The notes below the pieces were generated by a model. It was not told the DNA's origin and searched no databases. It worked only from the letters and a program-made list of their open reading frames with translations. The translations under genes and the position numbers were made by a program. 64,000 bases of DNA, from positions 62,001 to 126,000 of the forward strand of contig NW_027473864.1 of NCBI RefSeq assembly GCF_050947335.1, in the 5' to 3' direction. The DNA is from Megachile rotundata. Taxonomy: Eukaryota; Arthropoda; Insecta; Hymenoptera; Megachilidae. Below are positions 26,006 through 42,140 of the stretch, in pieces (position 1 is the stretch's first letter; every line of letters starts with the position of its first letter).

Positions 26006-27659
26006 TATGCTTATATGATCGATAGAACGACAATTACTGTACTTATTACTCTTATCATTATCGATCTAACTCATATTATTAACCATATTATGCAGATATG
26101 ATCGATAGATCTACAATTACTATACTCATTACTCTTAGTATTATCAATCTAACTCATATTATTAGCCATATTATGCTTATATGATCGATAGAATGAAAAT
26201 TACTATACTCACTACTCTTAGTATTATCACTCTAAGTCATATTATTAGCCTTATTATGCTTATATGATCGATAGAACGACAATTACTGCACTTATTACTC
26301 TTATTATTATCAATCTAACTCATATTATTAGCCATATTATGCTTATATGATCGATAGAACGAGAATTACTATACTCACTACTCTTAGTATTATCAATCTA
26401 ACTCATATTATTAGCCATATTATGCTTATATGATCGATAGAACGACAATTACTATACTTATTACTCTTATTATTATCAATCTAACTCATATTATTAGCCA
26501 TATTATGCTTATATGATCGATAGAACGAGAATTACTATACTCACTACTCTTAGTATTATCAATCTAACTCATATTATTAGCCATATTATGCTTAAATGAT
26601 CGATAGAACGACAATTACTATACTTATTACTCTTATTGTTATCAATCTAACTCATATTATTAGCCATATTATGCTTATATGATCGATAGAACGAGAATTA
26701 CTATACTCACTACTCTTAGTATTATCAATCTAACTCATATTATTAGCCATATTATGCTTATATTATCGATAGAACGACAATTACTATACTTATTACTCTT
26801 ATTATTATCAATCTAACTCATATTATTAGCCATATTATGCTTAAGTGATCGATAGAACTACAATTACTATACTCATTACTCTTATTATTATCAATCTAAC
26901 TCATATTATTAGCCATATTATGCTTATATGACCGATAGAATGAGAATTACTATACTCACTACTCTTAGTATTATCACTCTAACTCATATTATTAGCCTTA
27001 TTATGCTTATATGATCGATAGAACGACAATTACTGCACTTATTACTCTTATTATTATCAATCTAACTCATATTATTAGCCATATTATGCTTATATGATCG
27101 ATAGAACGAGAATTACTATACCTACTACTCTTAGTATTATCAATCTAACTCATATTATTAGCCATATTATGCTTATATGATCGATAGAACGACAATTACT
27201 ATACTTATTACTCTTATTATTATCAATCTAACTCATATTATTAGCCATATTATGCTTATATGATCGATAGAACGAGAATTACTATACTCACTACTCTTAG
27301 TATTATCAATCTAACTCATATTATTAGCCATATTATGCTTAAATGATCGATAGAACGACAATTACTATACTTATTACTCTTATTGTTATCAATCTAACTC
27401 ATATTATTAGCCATATTATGCTTATATGATCGATAGAACGAGAATTACTATACTCACTACTCTTAGTATTATCAATCTAACTCATATTATTAGCCATATT
27501 ATGCTTATGTGATCGATAGAACGACAATTACTCTACTTATTACTCTTATTATTATCAATCTAACTCATATTATTAGCCATATTATGCTTAAATGATCGAT
27601 AGAACTACAATTACTATACTCATTACTCTTATTATTATCAATCTAACTCATATTATTAG

Positions 27660-27765
27660 CCATATTATATCGATAGAACGAGAATTACTATACTCACTAC
27701 TCTTATTATTACTCTAACTCATATTATTAGCCATTTTATGCTTATGATCGATAGAACGACAATTA
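27660..27765. other. Cluster of three deletions (-9, -3, -2)
   Basis: CATATTATATCGATAG at about 27,661 lacks nine bases of the usual CATATTATGCTTATATGATC context, CTTATTATTACTC at about 27,712 lacks three, and GCTTATGATCG at about 27,740 lacks two. The intact homologue is at 47,640-47,770, which shares the rare GCCATTTTATGC and CTATATTTATT variants. This is the largest phase break in the window. Confidence 0.86.
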
Positions 27766-28133
27766 CTATATTTATTACTCTTATTGTTATCAATCTAACT
27801 CATATTATTAACCATATTATGCTTATATGATCGATAGAACGACAATTACTGTACTTATTACTCTTATTATTATGAATCTAACTCATATTATTAGCCATAT
27901 TATGCTTATATGATCGATAGAACGAGAATTACTATACTCACTACTCTTAGTATTATCAATCTAACTCATATTATCAGCCATATTATGCTTATATTATCGA
28001 TAGAATGACAATTACTATACTTATTACTGTTATTATTACCAATCTAACTCGTATTATTAGACATATTATGCTTAAATGATTGATAGAGCGACAATTACTA
28101 TACTTATTACACTCACTGTTATCAATCTAACTC

Positions 28134-28160
28134 ATATTAATTAGCCATATTGTGCAGATA
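28134..28160. other. One-base insertion in a hybrid monomer
   Basis: CATATTAATTAGCC has one extra A relative to CATATTATTAGCC. The unit also joins an AGCC head to GTGCAG, a combination normally seen with AACC, so it may be a conversion or exchange product. Confidence 0.75.
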
Positions 28161-28469
28161 TGATCGATAGCACGACATTTACTATACACATTACTCTTAC
28201 TATTATTAACCTAACTCATATTATTAGCCTTATTATGCTTATATGATCGATAGAACGACAATTACTGTACTTATTACTCTTATTATTATCAATCTAACTC
28301 ATATTATTAGCCATATTATGCTTATATGAGCAATAGAACTACAATTACTATACTTATTACTCTTATTATTATCTATCTAACTCATATTATTAACCATATT
28401 ATGCAGATATGATCGATAGAACTACAATTACTATACTCATTACTCTTATTATTATCAATCTAACTCATA

Positions 28470-29800
28470 TTATTAGCCATATTATGCTTATATGATCGAT
28501 AGAACGACAATTACTGTACTTATTACTCTTATCATTATCGATCTAACTCATATTATTAACCATATTATGCAGATATGATCGATAGATCTACAATTACTAT
28601 ACTCATTACTCTTAGTATTATCAATCTAACTCATATTATTAGCCATATTATGCTTATATGATCGATAGAATGAAAATTACTATACTCACTACTCTTAGTA
28701 TTATCACTCTAAGTCATATTATTAGCCTTATTATGCTTATATGATCGATAGAACGACAATTACTGCACTTATTACTCTTATTATTATCAACCTAACTCAT
28801 ATTATTAGCCATATTATGCTTATATGATCGATAGAACGAGAATTACTATACTCACTACTCTTAGTATTATCAATCTAACTCATATTATTAGCCATATTAT
28901 GCTTAAATGATCGATAGAACGACAATTACTATACTTATTACTCTTATTGTTATCAATCTAACTCATATTATTAGCCATATTATGCTTATATGATCGATAG
29001 AACGAGAATTACTATACTCACTACTCTTAGTATTATCAATCTAACTCATATTATTAGCCATATTATGCTTATATTATCGATAGAACGACAATTACTATAC
29101 TTATTACTCTTATTATTATCAATCTAACTCATATTATTAGCCATATTATGCTTATATGATCGATAGAACGACAATTACTGTACTTATTACTCTTATCATT
29201 ATCGATCTAACTCATATTATTAACCATATTATGCAGATATGATCGATAGATCTACAATTACTATACTCATTACTCTTAGTATTATCAATCTAACTCATAT
29301 TATTAGCCATATTATGCTTATATGATCGATAGGATGAAAATTACTATACTCACTACTCTTAGTATTATCACTCTAAGTCATATTATTAGCCTTATTATGC
29401 TTATATGATCGATAGAACGACAATTACTGCACTTATTACTCTTATTATTATCAATCTAACTCATATTATTAGCCATATTATGCTTATATGATCGATAGAA
29501 CGAGAATTACTATACTCACTACTCTTAGTATTATCAATCTAACTCATATTGTTAGCCATATTATGCTTAAATGATCGATAGAACGACAATTACTATACTT
29601 ATTACTCTTATTGTTATCAATCTAACTCATATTATTAGCCATATTATGCTTATATGATCGATAGAACGAGAATTACTATACTCACTACTCTTAGTATTAT
29701 CAATCTAACTCATATTATTAGCCATATTATGCTTATATTATCGATAGAACGACAATTACTATACTTATTACTGTTATTATTATCAATCTAACTCGTATTA
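28470..29800. repeat. Tandem pair of an 8-monomer HOR (664 bp)
   Basis: The ATTATCGATCT, GATAGATCT, AATGAAAATT, AAGTCAT and CTGCAC series occurs twice with a 664-bp step (8 x 83). The second copy carries AGGATGAAAA at 29,331 where the first has AGAATGAAAA. The same pair, with the same difference, is present at about 46.1-47.2 kb, so it predates the macro-duplication. Confidence 0.86.
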
Positions 29801-30984
29801 TTAGACATATTATGCTTAAATGATTGATAGAACGACAATTACTATACTTATTACTCTTATTATTATCAATCTAACTCATATTATTAACCATATTATGCAG
29901 ATATGATCGATCGCACGACATTTGCTATACATATTACTCTTATTATTATGCATCTAACTCATATTATTAACCATATTATGCAGATATGATCTATAGAACT
30001 ACAATTACTATACTCACTACTCTTATTATTATCAATCTAACTCATATTATTAGGCATATTATGCTTATATGATCGATAGAACGACAATTACTATACTCAT
30101 TACTCTTATTATTATCAATCTAACGCATATTATTAGCCATATTATGCTTATATGATCGACAGAACGACAATTACTATACTTATTACACTCACTATTATCG
30201 ATCTAACTCATGTTATTAACCATATTATGCAGATATGATCGATAGAACGACAATTACTATACTTATTACTCTTATTATTATCAATCTAACTCATATTATT
30301 AGCCAAACTATGCAGATATGATCGATAGAACTACAATTACTATACTCATTACTCTTATTATTATCAATCCAACTCATATTATTACCCATATTATGCTGAT
30401 ATGATCGATAGAGCGACATTCACTATACTTATTACACTCACTATTATCAATCTAACTCATATTATTAACCATATTATGCAGATATGATCGATAGAACGAC
30501 AATTACTATACTTATTACTCTTATTATTATCATTCTAACTCATATTATTAACCATATTATGCAGATATGAGCGATCGAACTACAATTACTATACTCATTA
30601 CTCTTATTATTATCAATCTAACTCATATTATTAGCCATATTATGCTTATATTATCGATAGAACGACAATTACTATACTTATTACTGTTATTATTACCAAT
30701 CTAACTCGTATTATTAGCCATATTATGCTTATATTATCGATAGAACGACAATTACTATACTTATTACTGTTATTATTACCAATCTAACTCGTATTATTAG
30801 ACATATTATGCTTAAATGATTGATAGAGCGACAATTACTATACTTATTACACTCACTATTATCAATCTAACTCATGTTATTAACCATATTATGCAGATAT
30901 GATCGATAGAACGACAATTACTATACTTATTACTCTTATTATTATCAATCTAACTCATATCATTAGCCATATTATGCTTATATG

Positions 30985-30996
30985 ATCGATAGAACG
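30985..30996. other. One-base insertion (ACGACAAATTAC)
   Basis: Homologous units read ACGACAATTAC. The extra A accounts for the +1 seen in offsets between the first and second macro copies on its left side. Confidence 0.8.
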
Positions 30997-32904
30997 ACAA
31001 ATTACTATACTTATTACTCGTATTATTATAAATCTAACTCATATTATTAGCCATATTATGCTTATATGATCGATAGAACGACAAATACTATACTTATTAC
31101 TCTTATTATTATCAATCTAATTCATATTATTAACCATATTATGCTAATATGATCGATAGAACGACAATTACTATACTTATTACACTCACTGTTATCAATC
31201 TAACTCATATTATTAACCATATTGTGCAGATATGATCGATAGCACGACATTTACTATACACATTACTCTTACTATTATTAATCTAACTCATATTATTAGC
31301 CATATTATGCTTATATGAGCAATAGAACTACAATTACTATACTTATTACTCTTATTATTATCAATCTAACTCATATTATTAACCATATTATGCAGATATG
31401 ATCGATAGAACGACATTTACTATACACATTACTCTTACTATTATCAATCTAACTCATATTATTAGCCTTATTATGCTTATATGATCGATAGAACGACAAT
31501 TACTGTACTTATTACTCTTACTATTATCAATCTATCTCATATTATTAGCCATATTATGCTTATATGATCGATAGAACGAGAATTACTATACTCACTACTC
31601 TTGGTATTATCAATCTAACTCATATTATTAGCCATATCATGCTTATATTATCGATAGAACGACAATTACTATACATATTACTGTTATTATTATCAATCTA
31701 ACCCGTATTATTAGACATATTATGCTTAAATGATTGATAGAACGACAATTACTATAATTATTACTATTATTATTATCAATCTAACTCATATTATTAGCCA
31801 TATTATGCTTATATGATCGATAGAACGACAATTACTCTACTTATTACCCTTATTATTATCAATCTAACTCATATTATTAACCATATTATGCTTATATGAT
31901 CGATAGAACGACAATTACTATACTTATTACTCTTATTATTATCAATCTAACTCATATTATTAACCATATTATGCAGATATGATCGATCACACGACATTTG
32001 CTATACCTATTACTCTTATTTTTATGAATCTGACTCATATTATTAACCATATTATGCAGATATGATCTATAGAACTACAATTACTATACTCATTACTCTT
32101 ATTATTATCAATCTAACTCATATTATTAGCCATATTATGCTTAAATGATCGATAGAACGACAATTACTATACTTATTACTCTTATTATTATCAATCTAAC
32201 TCATATTATTAGCCATATTATGCTTATATGAGCAATAGAACTACAATTACTATACTTATTACTCTTATTATTATCTATCTAACTCATATTATTAACCATA
32301 TTATGCAGATATGATCGATAGAACTACAATTACTATACTCATTACTCTTATCATTATCAATCTAACTCATATCATTAGCCATATTATGCTTATATGATCG
32401 ATAGAACGACAATTACTGTACTTATTACTCTTATCATTATCGATCTAACTCATATTATTAACCATATTATGCAGATATGATCGATAGATCTACAATTACT
32501 ATACTCATTACTCTTAGTATTATCAATCTAACTCATATTATTAGCCATATTATGCTTATATGATCGATAGAACGAGAATTACTATACTCACTACTCTTAG
32601 TATTATCAATCTAACTCATATTATTAGCCATATTATGCTTAAATGATCGATAGAACGACAATTACTATACTTATTACTCTTATTGTTATCAATCTAACTC
32701 ATATTATTAGCCATATTATGCTTATATGATCGATAGAACGAGAATTACTATACTCACTACTCTTAGTATTATCAATCTAACTCATATTATTAGCCATATT
32801 ATGCTTATATTATCGATAGAACGACAATTACTATACTTATTACTGTTATTATTATCAATCTAACTCGTATTATTAGACATATTATGCTTAAATGATTGAT
32901 TGAA

Positions 32905-35570
32905 CGACAATTACTATACTTATTACTCTTATTATTATCAATCTAACTCATATTATTAGCCATATTATGCTTATATGATCGATAGAACGACAATTACTCT
33001 ACTTATTACTCTTATTATTATCAATCTAACTCATATTATTAGCCATATTATGCTTATATGATCGATAGAACTACAATTACTATACTCATTACTCTTATTA
33101 TTATCAATCCAACTCATATTATTACCCATATTATGCTGATATGATCGATAGAGCGACATTCACTATACTTATTACACTCACTATTATCAATCTAACTCAT
33201 ATTATTAACCATATTATGCAGATATGATCGATAGAACGACTATTACTATACTTATTACTCTTATTATTATCATTCTAACTCATATTATTAACCACATTAT
33301 GCAGATATGAGCGATAGAACTACAATTACTATACTTATTACTCGTATTATTATAAATCTAACTCATATTATTAGCCATATTATGCTTATATGATCGATAG
33401 AACGACAAATACTATACTTATTACTCTTATTATTATCAATCTAATTCATATTATTAACCATATTATGCTAATATGATCGATAGAACGACAATTACTATAC
33501 TTATTACACTCACTGTTATCAATCTAACTCATATTATTAACCATATTGTGCAGATATGATCGATAGCACGACATTTACTATACACATTACTCTTACTATT
33601 ATTAATCTAACTCATATTATTAGCCTTATTATACTTATATTATCGATAGAACGACAATTACTATACTTATTACTGTTATTATTATCAATCTGACTCGTAT
33701 TATTAGACATATTATGCTTAAATGATTGATTGAACGACAATTACTATACTTATTACTCTTATTATTATCAATCTAACTCATATTATTAGCCATATTATGC
33801 TTATATGATCGATAGAACGACAATTACTCTACTTATTACTCTTATTATTATCAATCTAACTCATATTATTAGCCATATTATGCTTAAATGATCGATAGAA
33901 CTACAATTACTATACTCATTACTCTTATTATTATCAATCTAACTCATATTATTAACCATATTATGCAGATATGATCGATCGCACGACATTTGCTATACCT
34001 ATTACTCTTATTATTATGCATCTAACTCATATTATTAACCATATTATGCAGATATGATCTATAGAACTACAATTACTATACTCACTACTCTTATTATTAT
34101 CAATCTAACTCATATTATTAGCCATATTATGCTTATATGATCGATAGAACGACAATTACTATACTCATTACTCTTATTATTATCAATCTAACGCATATTA
34201 TTAGCCATATTATGCTTATATGATCGACAGAACGACAATTACTATACTTATTACACTCACTATTATCAATCTAACTCATGTTATTAACCATATTATGCAG
34301 ATATGATCGATAGAACGACAATTACTATACTTATTACTCTTATTATTATCAATCTAACTCATATTATTAGCCAAACTATGCAGATATGATCGATAGAACT
34401 ACAATTACTATACTCATTACTCTTATTATTATCAATCTAACTCATATTATTAGCCATATTATGCTTATATGATCGACAGAACGAGAATTACTACACTCAC
34501 TACTCTTAGTATTATCAATCTAACTCATATTATTAGCCATATTATGCTTATATGATCGAGAGAACGACAATTACTATACTTATTACACTCACTGTTATCA
34601 ATCTAACTCATATTATTAACCATATTATGCAGATATGATCGATAGAACGACAGTTACTATACACATTACTCTTACTATTATCAATCTAACTCATATTATT
34701 AACCATATTATGCAGATATGATCGATAGCACGACATGTACTATACTTACTACTCTTATTATTATCAACCTAACTCACATTATTAGCCATATTATGCTTAA
34801 ATGATCGATAGAACGACAATTACTATACTTATTACTCTTATTATTATCAATCTAACTCATATTATTAGCCATATTATGCTTATATGAGCAATAGAACTAC
34901 AATTACTATACTTATTACTCTTATTATTATAAATCTAACTCATATTATTAACCATATTATGCAGATATGATCGATAGAACTACAATTACTATACTTATTA
35001 CTCTTATTATTATCAATCTAACTCGTATTATTAGCCATATTATGCTTATATGATCGACAGAACGAGAATTACTATACTCACTACTCTTAGTATTATCAAT
35101 CTAACTCATATTATTAGCCATATTATGCTTATATTATCGATAGAACGACAATTACTATACTTATTACTCTTATTATTATCAATCCAACTCATATTATTAC
35201 CCATATTATGCTGATATGATCGATAGAGCGACATTCACTATACTTATTACACTCACTATTATCAATCTAACTCATATTATTAACCATATTATGCAGATAT
35301 GATCGATAGAACGACAATTACTATACTTATTACTCTTATTATTATCATTCTAACTCATATTATTAACCATATTATGCAGATATGAGCGATAGAACTACAA
35401 TTACTATACTCATTACTCTTATTATTATCAATCTAACTCATATTATTAGCCATATTATGCTTATATGATCGATAGAACGACAATTACTATACTTATTATT
35501 CTTATTTTTATCAACCCAACTCATATTATTCGCCATATTATGCTTAAATGATCGATAGAACGACAATTAC
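32905..35570. repeat. Macro-repeat sub-block paired with 49,255-51,920
   Basis: The offset is constant at 16,350 bp (197 x 83 - 1) from the shared CTCTAC unit through TTACCCATATT, GAGCGAC, GAGCGATAG, the conserved 1.1-kb block and TATTATTCTTATT. A visible difference is TTATACTTAT near 33,630 versus TTATGCTTAT near 49,980. Confidence 0.87.
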
Positions 35571-36649
35571 TGTACTTATTACTCTTATTATTATGAATCT
35601 AACTCATATTATTAGCCATATTATGCTTATATGATCGATAGAACGAGAATTACTATACTCACTACTCTTAGTATTATCAATCTAACTCATATTATTAGCC
35701 ATATTATGCTTATATTATCGATAGAACGACAATTACTATACTTATTACTGTTATTATTACCAATCTAACTCGTATTATTAGACATATTATGCTTAAATGA
35801 TTGATAGAGCGACAATTACTATACTTATTACACTCACTATTATCAATCTAACTCATGTTATTAACCATATTATGCAGATATGATCGATAGAACGACAATT
35901 ACTATACTTACTACTCTTATTATTATCAATCTAACTCATATTATTAGCCATATTATGCTTAAATGATCGATAGAACGACAATTACTATACTTATTACTCG
36001 TATTATTATAAATCTAACTCATATTATTAGCCATATTATGCTTATATGATCGATAGAACGACAAATACTATACTTATTACTCTTATTATTATCAATCTAA
36101 CTCATATTATTAGCGATATTATGCTTATGTGATCGATAGAACGACAAATACTATACTTATTACTGTTATTATTATCAATCTAACTCATATTATTAGCCAT
36201 ATTATGCTTAAATGATCGATAGAACTACAATTACTATACTCATTACTCTTATGATTATCAATCTAACTCATATTATTAGCCATATTATGCTTATATGATC
36301 GATAGAACTACAATTACTATACTCATTACTCTTATTATTATCAATCTAACTCATATTATTAACCATATTATGCAGATATGATCGATAGCACGACATTTAC
36401 TATACTTACTACTCTTATTATTATCAATCTAACTCATATTATTAGCCATATTATGCTTAAATGATCGATAGAACGACAATTACTATACTTATTACTCGTA
36501 TTATTATAAATCTAACTCATATTATTAGCCATATTATGCTTATATGATCGATAGAACGACAAATACTATACTTATTACTCTTATTATTATCAATCTAATT
36601 CATATTATTAACCATATTATGCTAATATGATCGATAGAACGACAATTAC
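35571..36649. other. 13 monomers (1,079 bp) present in macro copy 1 and absent from copy 2
   Basis: Copy 2 runs straight from the partner of 35,570 to the partner of 36,650, with the junction at about 51,900-51,920. The offset falls from 16,350 to 15,271, a loss of exactly 13 x 83. Both sides of the junction share GATCGATAGAACGACAATTA, so it fits homologous unequal exchange within the monomer. Gain in copy 1 is the alternative reading. Confidence 0.82.
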
Positions 36650-38530
36650 TATACTTATTACACTCACTGTTATCAATCTAACTCATATTATTAACCATAT
36701 TGTGCGGATATGATCGATAGCACGACATTTACTATACACATTACTCTTACTATTATTAATCTAACTCATATTATTAGCCTTATTATGCTTATATGATCGA
36801 TAGAACGACAATTACTGTACTTATTACTCTTACTATTATCAATCTAACTCATATTATTAACCATATTATGCAGATATGATCGATAGCACGACATTTACTA
36901 TACTTACTACTCTTATTATTATCAATCTAACTCATATTATTAGCTATATTATGCTTAAATGATCGATAGAACGACAATTACTATACTTATTACTCTTATT
37001 ATTATCAATCTAACTCATATTATTAGCCATATTATGCTTATATTATCGATAGAGCGACAATTACTATACTTATTACTGTTATTATTATCAATGTAACTCA
37101 TATTATTAGCCATATTGTGCTTAAATGATCGATAGAAAGACAATTACTATACTTATTACTCTTATTATTATCAATCTAACTCATATTATTAGCGATATTA
37201 TGCTTATGTGATCGATAGAACGACAAATACTATACTTATTACTGTTATTATTATCAATCTAACTCATATTATTAGCCATATTATGCTTAAATGATCGATA
37301 GAACTACAATTACTATACTCATTACTCTTATTATTATCAATCTAACTCATATTATTAGCCATATTATGCTTATATGATCGATAGAACGAGAATTACTATA
37401 CTCACTACTCTTAATATTATCACTCTAACTCATATTATTAGCCTTATTATGCTTATATGATCGATAGAACGACAATTACTGTACTTATTACTGTTATTAT
37501 TATCAATCTAACTCATATTATTAGCCATATTGTGCTTAAATGATCGATAGAAAGACAATTACTATACTTATTACTCTTATTATTATCAATCTAACTCATA
37601 TTATTAGCGATATTATGCTTATGTGATCGATAGAACGACAAATACTATACTTATTACTGTTATTATTATCAATCTAACTCATATTATTAGCCATATTATG
37701 CTTAAATGATCGATAGAAAGACAATTACTATACTTATTACTCTTATTATTATCAATCTAACTCATATTATTAGCGATATTATGCTTATGTGATCGATAGA
37801 ACGACAAATACTATACTTATTACTGTTATTATTATCAATCTAACTCATATTATTAGCCATATTATGCTTAAATGATAGATAGAACTACAATTACTATACT
37901 CATTACTCTTATTATTATCAATCTAACTCATATTATTAGCCATATTATGCTTATATGATCGATAGAACGACAATTACTATACTTATTACTCTTATTATTA
38001 TCAATCTAACTCATATTATTAACCATATTATGCAGATATGATCGATAGAACTACAATTACTATACTCATTACTCTTATTATTATCAATCTAACTCATATT
38101 ATTAGCCATATTATGCTTAAATGATTGATAGAACGACAATTACTATACTTATTACTCTTATTATTATCAATCTAACTCATATTATTAGCCATACTATGCT
38201 TATATGATCGATAGAACGACAATTACTCTACTTATAACTCTTATTATTATCAATCTAACTCATATTATTAACCATATTATGCTTATATGATCGATAGAAC
38301 GACAATTACTATACTTATTACTCTTATTATTATCAATCTAACTCATATTATTAACCATATTATGCAGATATGATCGATCGCACGACATTCGCTATACCTA
38401 TTACTCTTATTATTATGAATCTAACTCATATTATTAACCATATTATGCAGATATGATCTATAGAACTACAATTACTATACTCATTACTCTTATTACTATC
38501 AATCTAACTCATATTATTAGCCATATTATG
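36650..38530. repeat. Macro-repeat sub-block paired with 51,921-53,801, containing GATAGAAAGAC dimers
   Basis: The offset is 15,271 bp (184 x 83 - 1), checked at GTGCGGATATG (36,702 and 51,973) and CTTATAACTC (38,231 and 53,502). GATAGAAAGAC recurs at 37,131, 37,546 and 37,712, spacings of 5 and 2 monomers, each alternating with a GCGATATT/GTGATCG/GACAAATAC unit, so a 166-bp dimer has been amplified locally before the macro-duplication. Confidence 0.85.
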
Positions 38531-39225
38531 CTTATATGATCGATAGAACGACAGTTACTATACTTATTACTCTTATTATTATCAATCTAACTCATATTAT
38601 TAGCCATATTATGCTTATATGATCGATAGAACGAGAATTACTATACTCACTACTCTTAGTATTATCAATCTAACTCATATTATTAGCCATATTATGCTTA
38701 TAATATCGATAGAACGACAATTACTATACTTGTTACTGTTATTATTATCAATCTAACACATATTATTAGCCATATTATGCTTAAATGATCGATAGAACTA
38801 CAATTACTATACTCATTGCTCTTATTATTATCAATCTAACTCATATTATTAGCCATATTATGCTTATATGATCGATAGAACGCGAATTACTATACTCACT
38901 ACTCTTAATATTATTACTCTAACTCATACTATTAGCCATATTATGCTTATATGATCGATAGAACGACAATTACTATACTTATTACTCTTATTGTTATCAA
39001 TCTAACTCATATTATTAGCCATATTATGCTTATATGATCGATAGAACGAGAATTACTATACTCACTACTCTTAGTATTATCAATCTAACTCATATTATTA
39101 GCCATATCATGCTTATATTATCGATAGAACGACAATTACTATACTTATTACTGTTATTATTATCAATCTAACCCGTATTGTTAGACATATTATGCTTAAA
39201 TGATTGATAGAACGACAATTACTAT

Positions 39226-42140
39226 AATTATTACTCTTATTATTATCAATCTAACTCATATTATTAGCCATATTATGCTTATATGATCGATAGAACTACA
39301 ATTACTATACTCATTACTCTTATTATTATCAATCTAACTCATATTATTAGCCATATTATGCTTATATGATCGATAGAACGACAATTACTGTACTTATTAC
39401 TCTTATCATTATCGATCTAACTCATATTATTAACCATATTATGCTTATATGATCGATAGAACGACAATTACTATACTTATTACTCTTATTATTATCAATC
39501 TAACTCATATTATTAACCATATTATGCAGATATGATCGATCGCACGACATTTGCTATACCTATTACTCTTATTTTTATGAATCTGACTCATATTATTAAC
39601 CATATTATGCAGATATGATCGATAGATCTACAATTACTATACTCATTACTCTTAGTATTATCAATGTAACTCATATTATTAGCCATATTATGCTTATATG
39701 ATCGATAGAATGAGAATTACTATACTCACTACTCTTAGTATTATCACTCTAACTCATATTATTAGCCATATTATGCTTATATGAGCAATAGAACTACAAT
39801 TACTATACTTATTACTCTTATTATTATCTATCTAACTCATATTATTAGCCATATTATGCTTATATGATCGATAGAACGAGAATTACTATACTCACTACTC
39901 TTAGTGTTATCAATCTAACTCATATTATTAGCCATATTATGCTTATATGATCGATAGAACGACAATTACTATACTTATTACTCTTATTATTATCAATCTA
40001 ACTCCTATTATTAGCCATATCATGCTTATATGATCGATAGAACGAGAATTACTATACTCACTACTCTTAGTATTATCAATCTAACTCATATTATTAGCCA
40101 TATTATGCTTAAATGATCGATAGAACTACAATTACTATACTCATTACTCTTATTGTTATCAATCTAACTCATATTATTAGCCATATTATGCTTATATGAT
40201 CGATAGAACGAGAATTACTATACTCACTACTCTTAGTGTTATCAATCTAACTCATATTATTAGCCATATTATGCTTATATGATCGATAGAACGACAATTA
40301 CTATACTTATTACTCTTATTATTATCAATCTAACTCCTATTATTAGCCATATTATGCTTATATGATCGATAGAACGAGAATTACTATACTCACTACTCTT
40401 AGTATTATCAATCTAACTCATATTATTAGCCATATTATGCTTAAATGATCGATAGAACTACAATTACTATACTCATTACTCTTATTATTATCAATCTAAC
40501 TCATATTATTAGCCATATTATGCTTATATGATCGATAGAACTACAATTACTATACTCATTACTCTTATTATTATCAATCTAACTCATATTATTAGCCATA
40601 TTATGCTTATATGATCGATAGAACGACAATTACTGTACTTATTACTCTTATCATTATCGATCTAACTCATATTATTAACCATATTATGCTTATATGATCG
40701 ATAGAACGACAATTACTATACTTATTACTCTTATTATTATCAATCTAACTCATATTATTAACCATATTATGCAGATATGATCGATCGCACGACATTTGCT
40801 ATACCTATTACTCTTATTTTTATGAATCTGACTCATATTATTAACCATATTATGCAGATATGATCGATAGATCTACAATTACTATACTCATTACTCTTAG
40901 TATTATCAATGTAACTCATATTATTAGCCATATTATGCTTATATGATCGATAGAATGAGAATTACTATACTCACTACTCTTAGTATTATCACTCTAACTC
41001 ATATTATTAGCCATATTATGCTTATATGAGCAATAGAACTACAATTACTATACTTATTACTCTTATTATTATCTATCTAACTCATATTATTAGCCATATT
41101 ATGCTTATATGATCGATAGAACGAGAATTACTATACTCACTACTCTTAGTGTTATCAATCTAACTCATATTATTAGCCATATTATGCTTATATGATCGAT
41201 AGAACGACAATTACTATACTTATTACTCTTATTATTATCAATCTAACTCCTATTATTAGCCATATTATGCTTATATGATCGATAGAACGAGAATTACTAT
41301 ACTCACTACTCTTAGTATTATCAATCTAACTCATATTATTAGCCATATTATGCTTAAATGATCGATAGAACTACAATTACTATACTCATTACTCTTATTA
41401 TTATCAATCTAACTCATATTATTAGCCATATTATGCTTATATGATCGATAGAACGAGAATTACTATACTCACTACTCTTAGTATTATCAATCTAACTCAT
41501 ATTATTAGCCATATTATGCTTATATTATCGATAGAACGACAATTACTCTACTTATTACTCTTATTATTATCAATCTAACTAATATTATTAACCATATTAT
41601 GCTTATATGATCGATAGAACTACAATTACTATACATATTACTCTTATTATTATCAATCTAACTCATATTATTAGCCATATTATGCTTAAATGATCGATAG
41701 AACGACAATTACTATACTTATTACTCTTATTATTATCAATCTAACTCATATTATTAGCCATATTATGCTTATATGATCGATAGAACGACAATTACTGTAC
41801 TTATTACTCTTATCATTATCGATCTAACTCATATTATTAACCATATTATGCTTATATGATCGATAGAACGACAATTACTATACTTATTACTCTTATTATT
41901 ATCAATCTAACTCATATTATTAACCATATTATGCAGATATGATCGATCGCACGACATTTGCTATACCTATTACTCTTATTTTTATGAATCTGACTCATAT
42001 TATTAACCATATTATGCAGATATGATCGATAGATCTACAATTACTAAACTCATTACTCTTAGTATTATCAATGTAACTCATATTATTAGCCATATTATGA
42101 TTATATGATCGATAGAATGAGAATTACTATACTCACTACT
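39226..42140. repeat. Tandem 15- and 14-monomer HORs (1,245 and 1,162 bp)
   Basis: The rare AATGTAACT occurs with its G at 39,666, 40,911 and 42,073, steps of 15 and 14 monomers. It is always preceded by the D unit and the GATAGATCT unit. Within the first HOR, CTTAGTGTTATC recurs at 332 bp (4 x 83; 39,901 and 40,233), each time followed by AACTCCTATT, so a 4-monomer block is duplicated inside it. The partner region in macro copy 2 has AATGTAACT steps of 17 and 18 monomers. Confidence 0.85.
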
